From positions 78,483-142,482 of the forward strand of contig VTPC01004674.1 in NCBI GenBank assembly GCA_011009095.1: DNA of 64,000 nt, given 5' to 3'. A program made the position numbers and the translations under genes. This document shows positions 12,154 through 24,724 of this stretch, piece by piece. How positions within the stretch are numbered: position 1 is the first letter of the stretch; each line of letters begins with the position of its first letter. This DNA is from Ignelater luminosus (taxonomy: Eukaryota; Arthropoda; Insecta; Coleoptera; Elateridae). Under the pieces are notes generated by a model. The model was not told the origin of the DNA and made no database searches. It saw nothing but the letters and a program-made list of their open reading frames with translations.

Positions 12154-14956
12154 CTGTAACAAAATTAGAAAAATATTAGTAAATTATATTTTTTCTTAAT
12201 ATACTATGCGTATGTGTGAAGTTTGTTTAGAGAAAACATTAAAACTCATCCTACTGTCAACAAAACGCAAGGGCCATTAGCTTAACACACGTGAATATAT
12301 TGGTCTTTAAAAATAGATCAAGGAATAGGAAGACGACAGACACGACGCAATTCGCCCACTCATTTTGTGTTTTTTCTTAATAGAATGTAGAGCATAATTC
12401 TTTTATTGTTTTCTTGGTTATTTATACGTTTTCAGACGGATTTATCATACTTTAATAGGATTTGTTAAATCTATTTAGTAAACTCTTTTGAGTCCGTTTA
12501 TATTTTAAAAGATTTTTTTATCAAGATTTATTATTACGCAAGCGAAGATACCTTCATTTTAAAGTGTTATCAATTGATGAGATTATGCTAACTTGATAAG
12601 ACAAAACTGCATCACACAAATATCTTAAAATAAAAAATCGAGAAAATGATGTTAACCTAAAAATTAAAAAACTTAAGAAAGGCATATCGAGGACTGATAT
12701 AGGAAGCGGGATGCGGAAACGGTTATAGAAATTAATTTATAACAAATTTTCTGTTCATTTTTGTTGACTTTAAACACCAAGTCAAAAATAAAGAAATTTG
12801 CTACACCAGAAAACGCATGGTTTGTAAACACATGTTTTGCCAATTTTGGCACCCATTCAGCAAAAATAGCTGCTGGATTCTTCTTTGCGTGATGGACCGT
12901 TTCCGAGTGAACACGAATTGTTAGGTTTTTGCACAACATGATTGATGTTGATAAGTTAATAACTAGTAAGTAAACCATTAAATATTGATTACATTTCATA
13001 AAGTGGCAAACTGTTTAAACTGCTCCGCGACACACAGAAGTGGGAGAAATGCTACTATATGATTTTATTTAACTTTCTGAAGAAGACGTAATAACGAAAC
13101 TAATAATAATTAGAACTTGAACAGAATACACCAACAAGGTGACTATGCGTGGTCATTTTGTACTAATTCAGAGTCTAAGTGGGAAGAATGAAACCACCAT
13201 ATTAACCAATAAAGCGAAAGGTATGAAAAAAGCTACTGAGGTGTTAGGTACGCAACTAGGAAAAAAAAATTACCCAAAAAAGCGCATTAAGGGAGATAAT
13301 AGCAACAAACACTGAAAAAGCATAATCTGTCGACTGAATCAACATGGTTCCAAATAGAGGTCATAAGAAAAAAGTCCAGAAAACTGTTTTGAAAAGCTAG
13401 TAACCGTTAGGTGTTGGAATATTTTTCCACAATACTCGGGAGCAGACAATAGTTTAATCAAATCAAACAACTAAACAAACAAACATGAAAGAAATGGAAT
13501 GAAATCGATTTAGAAATGAAAAAAGGAAAAATTTTACGATGTCTATAGACAGTCGTCAATACCTCTTGAAGGTTTATGTAATTGTTAAGACAATATATAA
13601 ACTATTTAATTACCTCTTTGTTTCACAGTTTTTTGTTTCCAATAATAGCATACGCGTACCGTAAACACTTTAATTATTAACTCGCATTTACACTATACGC
13701 AAAAAGTAACTAACCTTTTTACAAGATTCAAACTCAAAATGGCCGACTATAAATAAACAAGCAACGATCAATAACAAACAAGGCAAAACGTGACCACCAC
13801 AAGCTTTGATAATTGCAAAATGTAAAATAAAATTTATGAAAACACACAAAATTTATCTCGAGTTCAACATTTTGATAGGCAGTTTATTGCTCAATTAGAT
13901 GGCCAAGTGAAAGATAATAAAAATACAGAACAGGATTTAAAAATGTTTTTGATAACGAAATTAAAAACATCAATTTGTGACAAATAAGCAAAAAACATTA
14001 ATTAAGTTTCTCGCAAATTTACTAATTAACTTCTCATTTCAATTTAAGAATACATAATTACTGCCCTACATCTGTTAACATCTGACTAACATGCATCTTC
14101 AAAAGAATTCCAGTAGTAAAATAGTTAATAGCAAGAACAGCAATACTTATAATAGTAATGATACACTTTCCAATTAATTTTGTAAAATGTCAAGAGAGCA
14201 TGGCAGCAATTGCAATAAGGAAATTACGAAAATGGAAAGGAAATAAATGCCTCCGTGTATAATAGTAGAATTTACCCTACTTTACATTTTGAATAGCAGT
14301 TTAAATAGGGAGGCCAGCTCTAATTATAAACCACTTCTAGAAATACCAGTAAATTTAACCTAAAAACCATTTAGAAAATGAAAAGAAAATAAGACAAATG
14401 AATAAAACGTACCATTGTTTTGTACAAACAAGAGAGAAAAAAATTCGTTTATTTTATGTAATAATAATAAAAGAATAAGATACGTGGTAAATACTGTTTA
14501 TAAACGAATTAAATTTTAAGGAAACCTTTTACTACACGGTTGTGTAAAGTTAGAGATAAAATTCGCTAAAGAGAAGGAAGGGTAAATACACGAGTTGTAG
14601 CAGATCAAGTTAGAGTATGACACACTCGAGTAAATTAATTAGCTCTCTACAAACTTATCACGTCTCTGATTACTACAATCATGTTTGAAGTATCTAAAGG
14701 TGATAAAATGTGATACAAGTTGTTTACACTCATAAATACGAGGTCTCTACAGAAAGTACTAAAAGATTTCTCAAATAATTTAAAAAAAGTGACCGTTATT
14801 TAGATTTTGAGAATTCAATCTTTTTTTTCTTAATACTGAGAACGCATATCAATAATTTATCGTTTACCAAGATCAGAAAAAAACTAAACTGGGTCATTAG
14901 AAAGTATTAAAAGTAAGCTATTCAATGATACCAAAATCTTGTAGGCATCCTACTAA
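12154..14956. other. AKAP1 upstream flank, no gene recognised
   Basis: AT-rich sequence containing the putative first intron and promoter region. The open frame at 12673-12999 on the minus strand lacks recognisable domains and is treated as chance. Confidence 0.5.
13715..13790 (-). other. Candidate AKAP1 noncoding first exon / transcription start region
   Basis: On the minus strand, GTCGGCCATTTTGAG followed by AAAAG|GTTAGT (donor at 13714-13709) would splice to the acceptor at 12154 across a 1.56-kb intron. This is the best donor I see upstream, but no core promoter element is certain. RNA evidence would be needed to confirm it; this is inference only. Confidence 0.3.
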
Positions 14957-14958
14957 TA

Positions 14959-15418
14959 CAGTGATACCCCGCATTTACGCGATAAGTGGGACCGAGCGAT
15001 AACCGCGTAAATTGAATTCGCGTAATGCGGGGTACAATTTTGAATATAAATGCATACAAATTATGTTTAATTGGGACCCGAGACTAAAAAAAAACAATAA
15101 TTTAGAAGAAAAATGAGTAATAAAATCTTAGATAATACAACAAATTATATTATTATGAATTGCAAAAGCATAAACCGAAGTTATTTTGACGTAGAAGGCT
15201 TCATAAAATCTAACAAAGTCCTTTGACGGATCAAAGATTTTTTTCTTCTCATGCAAAATTTCCTCGTTGGAGTCGATGTTTTCCAAAATTTGTAAACCTT
15301 TTTCAACTGAACTGAGGCCTTCTGTCAACAAACGACGAATCGACGAGAAGATTTAAAAAACGCGTAAATGCAAATTCGCGCAAATCGGGGTAGCGTAAGT
15401 CGGCGTATTACTGCACTG
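14959..15418 (-). mobile_element. pogo/Tigger-like element remnant
   Basis: TA|CAGTGATACCCCGCATTTACGCG starts the element, and GCGTAAGTCGGCGTATTACTGCACTG|TA ends it; the ends are divergent inverted repeats rich in CGCGTAAAT and CCCCG motifs. TA flanks are present. A minus-strand frame (15331-15128) reads LTEGLSSVEKGLQILENIDS, resembling the acidic C-terminal region of pogo/Tigger transposases. The DNA-binding and DDE domains are missing, so it is an internally deleted derivative. Confidence 0.7.
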
Positions 15419-16326
15419 TATTCACGAAGAAACTCAATCGTTATGATTTAAGTTCAGATATTAAATCAGTTTGCTTTAGAAAGATACACTGTGCATGTTG
15501 TAGATGAATCGAAAAATTGGGCAGCTCGTAACTCCAACTCCAACTCCAACTGTTAAATCAGATTGTTGGTAGTTTCTTCTTACTCAGCAACTGCACTTGC
15601 ATTACCCCATTCACTTACAGTTCAACTATTTGAAGATCTTTGAGCACGGATTGGTTTGGGCGATTTCCACCATAACTGAAATGGAAATCACCAGGTTTTT
15701 GAAAGAGATCGACTATAAATTTCTAGTTCTTCGATTTTTAGCGATATTTCACTGATAAAAAGTCAAAATCGCTAAGGATTGGATTCATTCTGCACTGAAT
15801 AATATGAAAGCAATTCTTTACGAAGACCATTGATGTATTTACCGTCTTATTGCTTCATTGATGAAGCTTCAAATGTTTCTCAAAATAGTAGTAATAATCT
15901 CGACAAAAACGGGAATACCTTGGTAAATAGAACAGAAAGCATTTTAGAATCTTGCTCTCGAGAAACATCTGCTATCAATCGACTTAGTGATTGCGATGTA
16001 ACGAATTCAAGAAACAGTATCAACTGATTCTTTTGATAGAATCCTTCCAAGCTACAACCAAACGCGATGTTGAATGGCAGTGTGACCAATGACCATACCT
16101 TCTCAACTTGCTCTTTTCAACGCTGACCGAAGTAGATAAGTCATTTTGTGACATCAAAAGCTGAAAGCAGATCATCGTTCCCATTTTACTAAAGTAAGAA
16201 CGAGTTCTTTGCAGAAGAAAAAACAAACTTCACCGAGTTTCGTGATGAACTTTCTGAGTTTCAAGACAATACTCATTACCATGCTTACCTCTGTGTTTTT
16301 CTCACATTATCTCAATAAAATAAGGA

Positions 16327-16710
16327 TTGTATTCGATTACAGCATACAGAACAAGAGAAAAAGAGATTTTACCATATTTCAGTGATGATGAAGAGCTTAT
16401 CTATTGTAACAACATTGCAAAGTTACTTCTAAACATGGGTTTATCTGAATGTAAACCTACTGATTGGCGACTCTTTATTGATAGCTGCAAAAGAAGTTTA
16501 AAATGTGTTGTATTGCACAATAGAAACCGATATGCGTCCATCCCAATTGCTATTTCAACCAAACTAAAAGAAGAATAGGAGGATATTAGATTGGTTTTGC
16601 AAAAAATTAATTTCTAGGAACATCAATGGTCGATTTGCATCGATTTAAAAATGGTCAACTTCTTAATTGGCCAGCAAAGTGGATACACAAAAAATATCGA
16701 TTATTTAAAA
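16327..16710 (+). pseudogene. Degenerate copy of a repetitive invertebrate ORF of unknown function
   Basis: The frame reads YRTREKE.LPYF, LIYCNNIAKLLLNMGLS, WRLFIDSCKRSLKCVVLHN and IPIAISTKLKEE, then a stop. The same frame continues as EDIRLVLQKI, another stop, then EHQWSICIDLKMVNFLIGQQ and SGYTK. From memory, this matches a protein family found in many divergent copies in arthropod genomes (core FIDSSKRSLKCVLLHN and LKMVNFLLGQQSG), presumed transposon-associated but without an established function. At least two in-frame stops and missing flanks mark this copy as dead. I cannot assign a catalytic domain. Confidence 0.6.
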
Positions 16711-16894
16711 ACCTAGAGCCAATTTCACAAAACCAATCGTGGTTTTATAATTGTTAACATAAAATCATCCTAGAACCACTCTTATATCAAGGGCAACAAA
16801 GTCACTGTTGACCAGTGTAATACTGTGGGCCTGGTGGTAGCGTAGCCAAGTCCATTTTTACGTACGTCTCTTGCATAGTCCTACCTTCTTTTAA

Positions 16895-17030
16895 CCTCAA
16901 AACTTCGAATGGTGTAGTAATTCTTGTTGCACTTCCGAGCCAACTGTTTTAAACTTATGTTAGGATCCACAGACCACTTGGCCACTATTTCGCAGCGAAT
17001 CTTTTCATTTCGTTTCATTTTTACAATCGT
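16895..17030 (-). pseudogene. Possible helix-turn-helix fragment of a Tc1/mariner-like transposase
   Basis: The minus strand reads KMKRNEKIRCEIVAKWSVDP, then NISLKQLARKCNKNYYTIRS before a stop. The spacing resembles N-terminal HTH domains of IS630/Tc1-type transposases. No catalytic DDE part was found nearby. This is a weak call based only on pattern. Confidence 0.35.
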
Positions 17031-17039
17031 TTGCAATGG

Positions 17040-20000
17040 CAGCTACACAGCAATAATCATACTTGACAACTACTTAGAAACAAAAAATAATCAACGCGAA
17101 CCGAGATTATTTTCAAATTTTTTATACACTTTTTGAATGATTCATAATTTGCAAAACTTTTGTTACTAGTCCTTACACTGTTTCTTCTACAAGATGATTA
17201 AAACAAGAACAGTACTTTGGTGCAACAGAAACAGGCCGGGTGTGTGACCATAGCCGGCGTGCCAGCAATGTGAGAGCTTAGGGGTGATGGCTCTACTGTT
17301 AGCATAATCTCGATAGTTTTTGGTCATTGAAAGTAGTGCTTTCTATGTTAAGCGCAACAAAAATGGAATTTCCAGACTTATTAAGAAAAACAGAATTTTA
17401 ATTTAGAATTCACATGAACTCGTATATTGGTGTCGTAGTTGAATCCAAGAATCATCTTCACGAACAAATGGATATTTCGAATGATTCCGTTAGAATTACT
17501 AATCGATTCCTGATAAAAGTGATAACTTTTATATGACAAAAGCCTGAGAATTAACAGAAAGCCTTTAACTGTTATCTATTTTTAAAATTTTACACGTTTT
17601 ATATAATCACCTTTTATTTGAAAATTGCAAATTCACACTAGTCTGTGAAATTACTTCTAACCCAATTAAATTAACTATTTCATTATTTTATTTCGAACGC
17701 ATAATTAATTCTAGGGTTATAAAAACATTTCCATTAACAAGCAGTAGTCCAATTATTTCAAAAGCTTTTTAAAATCTAGAAGACGTTTATGAATGGAGAT
17801 TTTGTAATAAATTTTATGTTTACAACAAAGGTATGTATGTCACCTCACACCTCAATTAAGTAACATTTTCAATAACGCTCGTTTTTTTATAGATTCTATA
17901 AAAGTTACCTACATGTAGTTAACTGGGGATATAATAAACGTACATAATAGGAAACAACTTTTGTATCGTCATTCTTTATTTATTATTCTTATTTTTCTCC
18001 TATTTACAATTTTAATTTAACCACAAAAAGAATGAATACCTTGACAATTCTTTTTCCATACTAAACTTTAGCTAAAAATTATGATTAATGTCCATGCAAC
18101 ACAATGCTCTAGTGTACAATTTAGGTCAACCTGTTGGTTCGTAATATTGAAATGTCATATCTTATTGAAATTATAGTAACTAATGCATATGTAATTTGTC
18201 AAAATTTCGTAACCCTTTTATATCAAGCCGTACAATCTAAAATCTCACAGGTTAAGTCAATTAGTCGCATGGTCAGAGAAACTTCAAGAAATTACCACGC
18301 CCAACGAAACGCTATTGTAATAATTGGAATTTAACTACCCAGAAATTCCGCGGGCTCGTAAAAGTTCATTATTTTGAGCACCACAAAAACCGGTTAATCG
18401 AGAGATGCAAGTGCATTTGCTTCCGCTTCTTCAAAGGAAATCAAAATATTGCCTTCTTAAACGCATACTGGAAAAGATGCGTTAAAATTAATTAGATAGT
18501 CTGGTAGTAACATCCTTGTAAAATTAACCCTTCACCTAACAATTAAAAAACCTTTACTATCAGAAGTGTAACCTCGTCTTGTCAGTTACTTATGTAAAAA
18601 AAAAAAAAAATTAAAAGCGCAATATTTGGCGAAGAAAAATTAGACATCCATTAGACTTCAGAGAAAGTGTAACCTTCCATCATTTTATCAATCTACTAAA
18701 TCAATTACGCAAACATAAAAGCATTTCACAATATTTGGTGCAAAGAAATTTCACTTCACCATCACAAATCTTAATGGTTCAAAACTCGACTGCATCCGGG
18801 ATCAACAAATGAACTAGTTTTTTTCCTGTAATAAACGTCGCTCGCAAAATAAAACCAAATCGAATGGTCTCCAGGTAGTACAGGTTGTGCTCATAGAAGC
18901 GCGAAGTGCGAGACGAAATGTTTACCAACACTAAAAGTATACATGAAGATTGATTTTAAAAAAAGGAGCAGAGAAAAAAGTGGTCCAACTATAAATAATT
19001 TGTTAGCGACCTTTAATAATAACATAAAGAAGCAATGACACTACTGTTATTATTTATCAATACAACTGTATTAAATGTGATTCATCAGTAAGAATCTTCT
19101 CTTTGTAATATAAACTTGTTTCATATGCAAATTACAAAAATAATATTTCCATTGAAATTAAACTTTCCAAACAATTTTTCTCATTTGAAAAAATATGATT
19201 ACAATGTTTACCATATGTGTGATAAAGTGATAACTCAAGCGCAGAATATCAGTGGCCGTTACAGACTGTAATGAAATCTCTTCGGCTATAGATGTTATGT
19301 TCCGAAAACTTGACAAACAGGATGAGGCAGAATATGATAGTATGATGCGCGTAAAAAAAAGGTCGAGAAAAAACGAAGATTTCATCGTCCAAAATATAGA
19401 AAGAAAACTTTTAAGAATAAACATTTACTTTTTCATGCTGACACTTCTAAAAGGCCAGACATCAAAGTTTTGAATTACGTCAAGTCCTAGGTCGTTCAGT
19501 TTTTTTTTTGAAAATTGAGTTTATTTTACCAAAAACGAGTGAAATAAGCTTAAACCAAAAAAGGGCAAATTAACGTTTCTAGACCAGAGGAACGTAAGCT
19601 GACTTTTATGAGTCAATTTAGGATTTCCTATTACGGTGTTGTTCAAGTTCTTTGCAATAAAAAAGCTTTTTCTATAAACAGTTACTCTTGTTTTCTGAAT
19701 CATTCAAAATGGCTTTAAATAAAACACAATATAACTCTCCAACTGCATCTTTGATTTAAAAACCTTTAAAGTGCAAAAATAAAAGGTTTCTCCGATTTCC
19801 GAATCTTCAGGTAGTCTGAGCTGTTTAGATTCGCCAAAAATTTCATCGAACTTTTTGTGGTTGCGCCAAGGCTATTCAGACTGGAATTACTGATTTCAGG
19901 TCACCGAATTGTGGCAAATAGTCCAGTATAAATTATTCGGTAAACACTGCCATGTTACTTAGACTTACGAACTTATTTTTTGCAGACATTTCAACACATC

Positions 20001-20470
20001 TTTACATCATAGTAATCGTTTCTGTAATGTTTTTTTTGTGATTCTTCTTTTACTATTTGCCTTAATCGCGTTCGTTGCAAAGAACTGTTTCAATTCAATT
20101 ACCTTCGCGCCGTGGTGATAATAGTTTTTTGTAGGTCTGCTGGATATCATAGGTGTTCTCAATGTAAAGTATTCAGCTAAGCCTATTTTTCCCTTCGTTA
20201 ACCGTACTAGAATTTGTAGAAACTGTTGGATCACATAGATATGGTAGAAGTTGCTTTGGTAATATTCCCAGTTCAAATTGTTTTGAACTAATGCACATTT
20301 CTGATCTTACTTTTTGACATCAACGCAACGTATTTGATGTTACCAAGATGAAGGATCCATAAATACTTGTAAACGGCGCGATTCCTGTATTAATTTAATT
20401 TTGTTCTTCTAATCTAGGTGGTTTTGGCTTAAGATCTTTTCATTTCAAATTTATTTTTTGATTCTCTCAT
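17040..20470. other. AT-rich intergenic sequence, no gene recognised
   Basis: Short frames at 18134-18334, 19158-19473 and 20007-20276 show no domains, and several overlap on opposite strands. I found no strong repeat in this stretch. Confidence 0.5.
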
Positions 20471-20475
20471 CTTTT

Positions 20476-20830
20476 CCAGAACATAAAGAAGTGCTCTAAT
20501 AATGTGCTATTAGTTTTTAAATAAATTTGAAAATAAAGGCGTAAGAAATTAAAAATCAAAAATTATTATTTGGATTTTTTCCGGATATCTCCGGAAGTAT
20601 TCAAAATTTTTAAACTTTTTAAACGGCATGTTGTTAGACACATAAATGTTTATGTTCCAGAACATAAAGAAGTGCTCTAATAATGTGCTATTAGTTTTTA
20701 AATAAATTTGAAAATAAAGGCGTAAGAAATTAAAAACGAAAAATTATTATTTGGATTTTTTCCGGGTATCTCCGGAAGTATTCAAAATTTTTAAACTTTT
20801 TAAACGGCATGTTGTTCGACACATAAATGC
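20476..20830. repeat. Tandem duplication, 181-bp period, two copies
   Basis: CCAGAACATAAAGAAGTGCTC at 20476 and again at 20657. About 174 bp of each unit, through TCTCCGGAAGTATTC to GACACATAAATG, are nearly identical, with only a few substitutions. The high identity implies a young duplication. Confidence 0.9.
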
Positions 20831-20920
20831 GCAACTTTGCAATAATTTAAACAAATTCGTATCTCTTACGGTTCTTGAGATCCCCATACAACTACTCGAA
20901 TTTGTAACACCCTGTATAGT
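20831..20920 (+). mobile_element. Transposon terminal segment ending ACACCCTGTATA
   Basis: TATCTCTTACGGTTCTTGAG, then ATCCCCAT, then AACACCCTGTATA at about 20908-20920, parallels the 3' termini of the fragments at 10391 and 52716 (TTACCGTTCCCAAGATCCCC). The tandem units just upstream may be internal repeats of this element. The 5' end was not found. Confidence 0.55.
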
Positions 20921-20924
20921 TTGA

Positions 20925-23313
20925 AGTTGTTATTCAGATATAGTCTTCTGGAAATTGAAGCTACTGCATAACATTCAGATTACTTGGTTTTCAGTTTCTT
21001 CGATTTTTTAAGCTTCAGGTATATCAAATTGCAAATTGTTTTTTTATTAGGAGCAGTATTGCTTTCTGTCATAAAAAATTGCCAATCTGGAAGACCAGAC
21101 TAGTCTTCGTTGGCCAAAAACGTCCAAAATATGTTTCTCAAGTTATAGTAGTTTCTGGCTTAGATGGAATCCATACCACAGAAAATGAGATTTCTATGGT
21201 GTAGCAAAATCAAGTTGGCAACAAATTATCAGCTGTATTTGGTAGTGATTTCAATTATTTCTGTTCCAAGAATTTCATAATAATAAAACACGCCAACCTA
21301 ATTTATTTTATTAAAGTCACCACCATTCAAATATACGCAGACATATATTATTAATAAATGTCAATATTTAATTATGGCTAGTTTGGATGTGATGATGATG
21401 TTAATGAGATTGCTCGAAAGAATTTTCTAATAGGCAATTCTATAAAAATTTATAATCGAAGCTTTTTGTATTCGGTAGCTCTCCTAAGGTGCTCCCGTGT
21501 ATCAGCAAATCAAAACAGCCAATAAAGAAATAATAAAATCCCACATTTATATTCTCCAAGACAATAAGGTAGGCAGGCCTTAAAACACAGGTATTTCAAC
21601 TCACGGATATAATGTTAATAATATAAATTAAAATTAGAGCAGACACACATTTTTCTTTATAAAAACCGCCCACTCTTTAGAAAATAAAATATAATACCTG
21701 CGGCCGCAAGACAAGGTTTCCTATAACATAACGGTCTACTTTTTTTCTCTCCTAACAGACATGCATAAAGTACAGTCACGTTTTGCAATAAATTAATTTG
21801 GTTGTCTGCTATTTTAATAGTGAGAGATACGTCAAAGAGATCTATGGAAAGAAAAAAAAAAAAGTCTGCAAACCTTTCCATTCCGCGTATGTATGAGAAA
21901 TTTTAGCTTAAAAAGCGGCGAATTTTCTCTAATGGTCATCATTAAATGTTTCACGTGAGTCTTCAGGTGATTTACTATAAAATTATACTTTTGCAGAAAA
22001 ACATCATGTGTAGCTAGCAAATAATTAACTTGCTTAGATAAATTGGCCAATAAAAAATTAATTTATGATTAATTTGCGCTGGTATATGTTTAAGAAATAT
22101 TACTACACGTTTTAAAGTATACGCCCGCTGTTTTTACCACGCTGTTTATGCGTATGCGCTTGTTAATAAACTAAGAAACAAATTATTATTTCAGGAAACT
22201 GTAGACAGGCAAAATCTGTTTTCTTTTTAATGTTAGCAACAAATCTTTGAGAAACTGAAAGTTATTTTAACAATAATAATGAAAACTAACCAAACTTCAG
22301 TTATAATTTGTCCGTCTCATTTAAGAAACATCACAAATAAGGATAAACTAAAAAAAGCCAGCAATTAGCTTCGCCAGCTTAAGATACCCTTGACCTAGAC
22401 ATTTCATCCTTTACTTCAAGTATCTTTCGGTATAAATAATAACGATTAGTAGCGGCCGTTGGATTTTTAATACAGAAGGGCAACAAATAATAAAATAATT
22501 AATTTTATATCAATTCATAGCGTTTCAAGATTTTTCTTTTAAATAACTCATTTATGATTTGAGAAGTAAATCACGTAAAACGACAAATGAAAAAAATTTC
22601 TAATTTCCGTAAAATTGTCCGCAAAAAATGAGATTAGCAAAGAATTCTTTGGTGCTATTGACATTGTTATTTTTATTGAGTGCGCAACAAGTATGGAAAA
22701 TTTATATGGAAACAAGCCTGTATCCCATAATTCAATTAATTTGGCAAATAGCAGAACTGGTGTGTTTCCAACTTATCTAAATCACCCTGATTGATTTCAG
22801 CCGCGAGCTAGTTATTCTTGAAACGTTACTTTGTGCTGTTACTGAATTATATAGCAAACAAAATTTTAATACATTTTTTTTAAATATTTAAACCAGCTCT
22901 ATCCCGCTATTTCTAGTATACCTTACTAAGACGATTTAACTTTAGTATTTTTGCAAAACTCCTGTAGGTTATCTACATAAATGAAATAATTTGTTTGTAA
23001 GAAAAGAAATATTCTATAGCGTAAGTAGTAATCGATATCTGTTCCCTATGCATGTGAGTCAAGTATTCCATCTGCGGCGCCAATTATAAAAAAAAAAGTT
23101 TAGAGATTTTAAACAAATTGAGATTACAAAACTGTACTTGTTAATACTTCAAAAAAGAATTAATCTGTCAAATGAAAAACAGACGTTATGGTGTTGATGG
23201 TGTTTTTTTTTAATTTTCCAATCTAATATAAGTAACAAAGTTTCTATTTCTGTTTACAATCATTTCATATCTTCCCACAGCCAAAAGTTAAATCTTCCAC
23301 CTTAAGAAAGATC
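20925..23313. other. AT-rich intergenic sequence, no gene recognised
   Basis: Only short frames (for example 21657-22050, minus) without motifs. No repeats noticed. Confidence 0.5.
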
Positions 23314-23321
23314 ATCTACAT

Positions 23322-23469
23322 CAGAAGCTGGGCAAGCTTGGCCCCTGGGGCCAAATGAGCTTGTATAAAAGCAAACCTATCAACAAAAACTAACTAAATA
23401 CAGTATGCGAACATGTTTTGCCGTTATACAAGCCGATTCGGCCCCGAGGGATAAGTTTGCTCACTGCTG
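23322..23469. mobile_element. Short hAT-like MITE (about 148 bp)
   Basis: The left end CAGAAGCTGGGCAAGCTTGG, then GGGGCCAAAT.AGCTTGTATAA, is inverted at the right end (TTATACAAGCCGATTCGGCC, then AGTTTGCTCACTGCTG). TIRs are about 45 bp. CAG..CTG termini suit hAT, but the flanking 8-mers atctacat and acctacga match at only 5 of 8 positions, so the target duplication is decayed or the ends are slightly off. Confidence 0.6.
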
Positions 23470-24439
23470 ACCTACGATGTCACGAGATCAAAGTAATAGC
23501 GTTTCGCCTGACGTCTAGTTCGCTATGACTCATGATCTGTGCAGACTTGGATTGAGTTTGCTTAGCCAAAACTCGAGTTTCAAGGCCTGTGATTTGTTAA
23601 AAGTTTGGACGGACAGAAGCTAGTTAGGTATCTTGTTCATCTAGCCTCAACAAGTAATCGTGAATATGCGACAACAAGTCAAAGAGAGTCAATTTGAACC
23701 AAGACAGGCTTATTTGATTTGTGGGACTATTATTCATCGTGGGATCCTCCCTTGACTTACAAATTTGCAAACCCACATTTTGTGATATACAAATGTAAAT
23801 CTAGCTGGTTTAACCAACCGGTTCTAATCAGTCTTGCTGCTAGTGAACATACTTTTATCAGTCCACCGTTTGTCAAGTTTACTTGAGCTGATCCTGCACT
23901 TAGCTTTTAAGCTTGAAGATACTGCAGTCTATTTCTACCACTCACAGATAAAATAAAACTGAAAAACGAGCGTAACAGAAAAGTAGACGAGCATGATTAA
24001 TCTGACTGATCCTCTGTTATTTTCCTTCGTGACTCATTTATTAACCATCCAGAGGTAATAGAAATGCAAACCATAGAATCAATCTTGAGTAAGTTAAGTC
24101 TCACTTTCAGAATGCATCAAAATCTGTCAGTCCGTATCCGTCTTCTGAACTTTTTGAACATTATTAAAAACAGTCAGCATGTACTTAGACCATTCCAAGT
24201 TTACTTTAGGAAATTCAACTTGAAATTTAAATCTCAGAACGTTTTATCTAAATAAGGATTCAAAATATCTTTTCATTCTAGCAGTTTGGTTTTTACTATG
24301 TATTTTATTCACATTATTTTATGAACTCGATGTTAACAAACTACAATTAAACACACTAATTCCACTAAGATAACCGTACGAAATACGTCAGGCAACTAAA
24401 GTAAAGTTATGTTAGTGGAATAGTGTAATTTAATTGTAA

Positions 24440-24721
24440 ACTGTGTGAGAGGGTGAAGCCCGAACCATCTTTGGCTCTCTGCAGAAGGTTAACGCAGGGA
24501 GAAACTTGTTCTTGGACCACGGCAAATGGCCTGTTGGAAGACGCAGCTCGATTCATGTTCGCGCTTAGTTTTTCTAAGACGGTTAATGGAGGGCGAAACC
24601 CGATCTTAGGCCACCGGAGGTGGTTCATTCAGTGGCGCAACGCGACACGTCTTCGTTTTTAGCTCTTTTAAAATGGTTAATGAAGAGCCGCTTTCAAACA
24701 TTAATGACTTGTTTCCACTCC
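24440..24721. repeat. Degenerate tandem array, 47-bp period
   Basis: GGTTAAnGnAGGGnGAAAC-like units recur with starts near 24440, 24487, 24534, 24581, 24628 and 24675. Alternate units (24485, 24579, 24673) align best, giving a 94-bp higher-order spacing. It is distinctly more GC-rich than its surroundings. The overlapping open frames on both strands (24453-24662 and 24407-24628) follow from the repeat composition; 47 is not a multiple of three, which argues against coding. Confidence 0.65.
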
Positions 24722-24724
24722 AAG

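Noticed and set aside
12673-12999. 108-codon minus-strand frame upstream of AKAP1
   Set aside because: It opens with a hydrophobic stretch but has no family resemblance, and it lies within the probable first intron of AKAP1.
14959-15418. CpG-containing segment as a CpG-island promoter
   Set aside because: The CGCG-rich ends are inverted repeats of a pogo/Tigger-type element with TA flanks.
24407-24662. Overlapping 69- and 73-codon frames on both strands
   Set aside because: They reflect the GC-rich 47-bp repeat, whose period is not a multiple of three.
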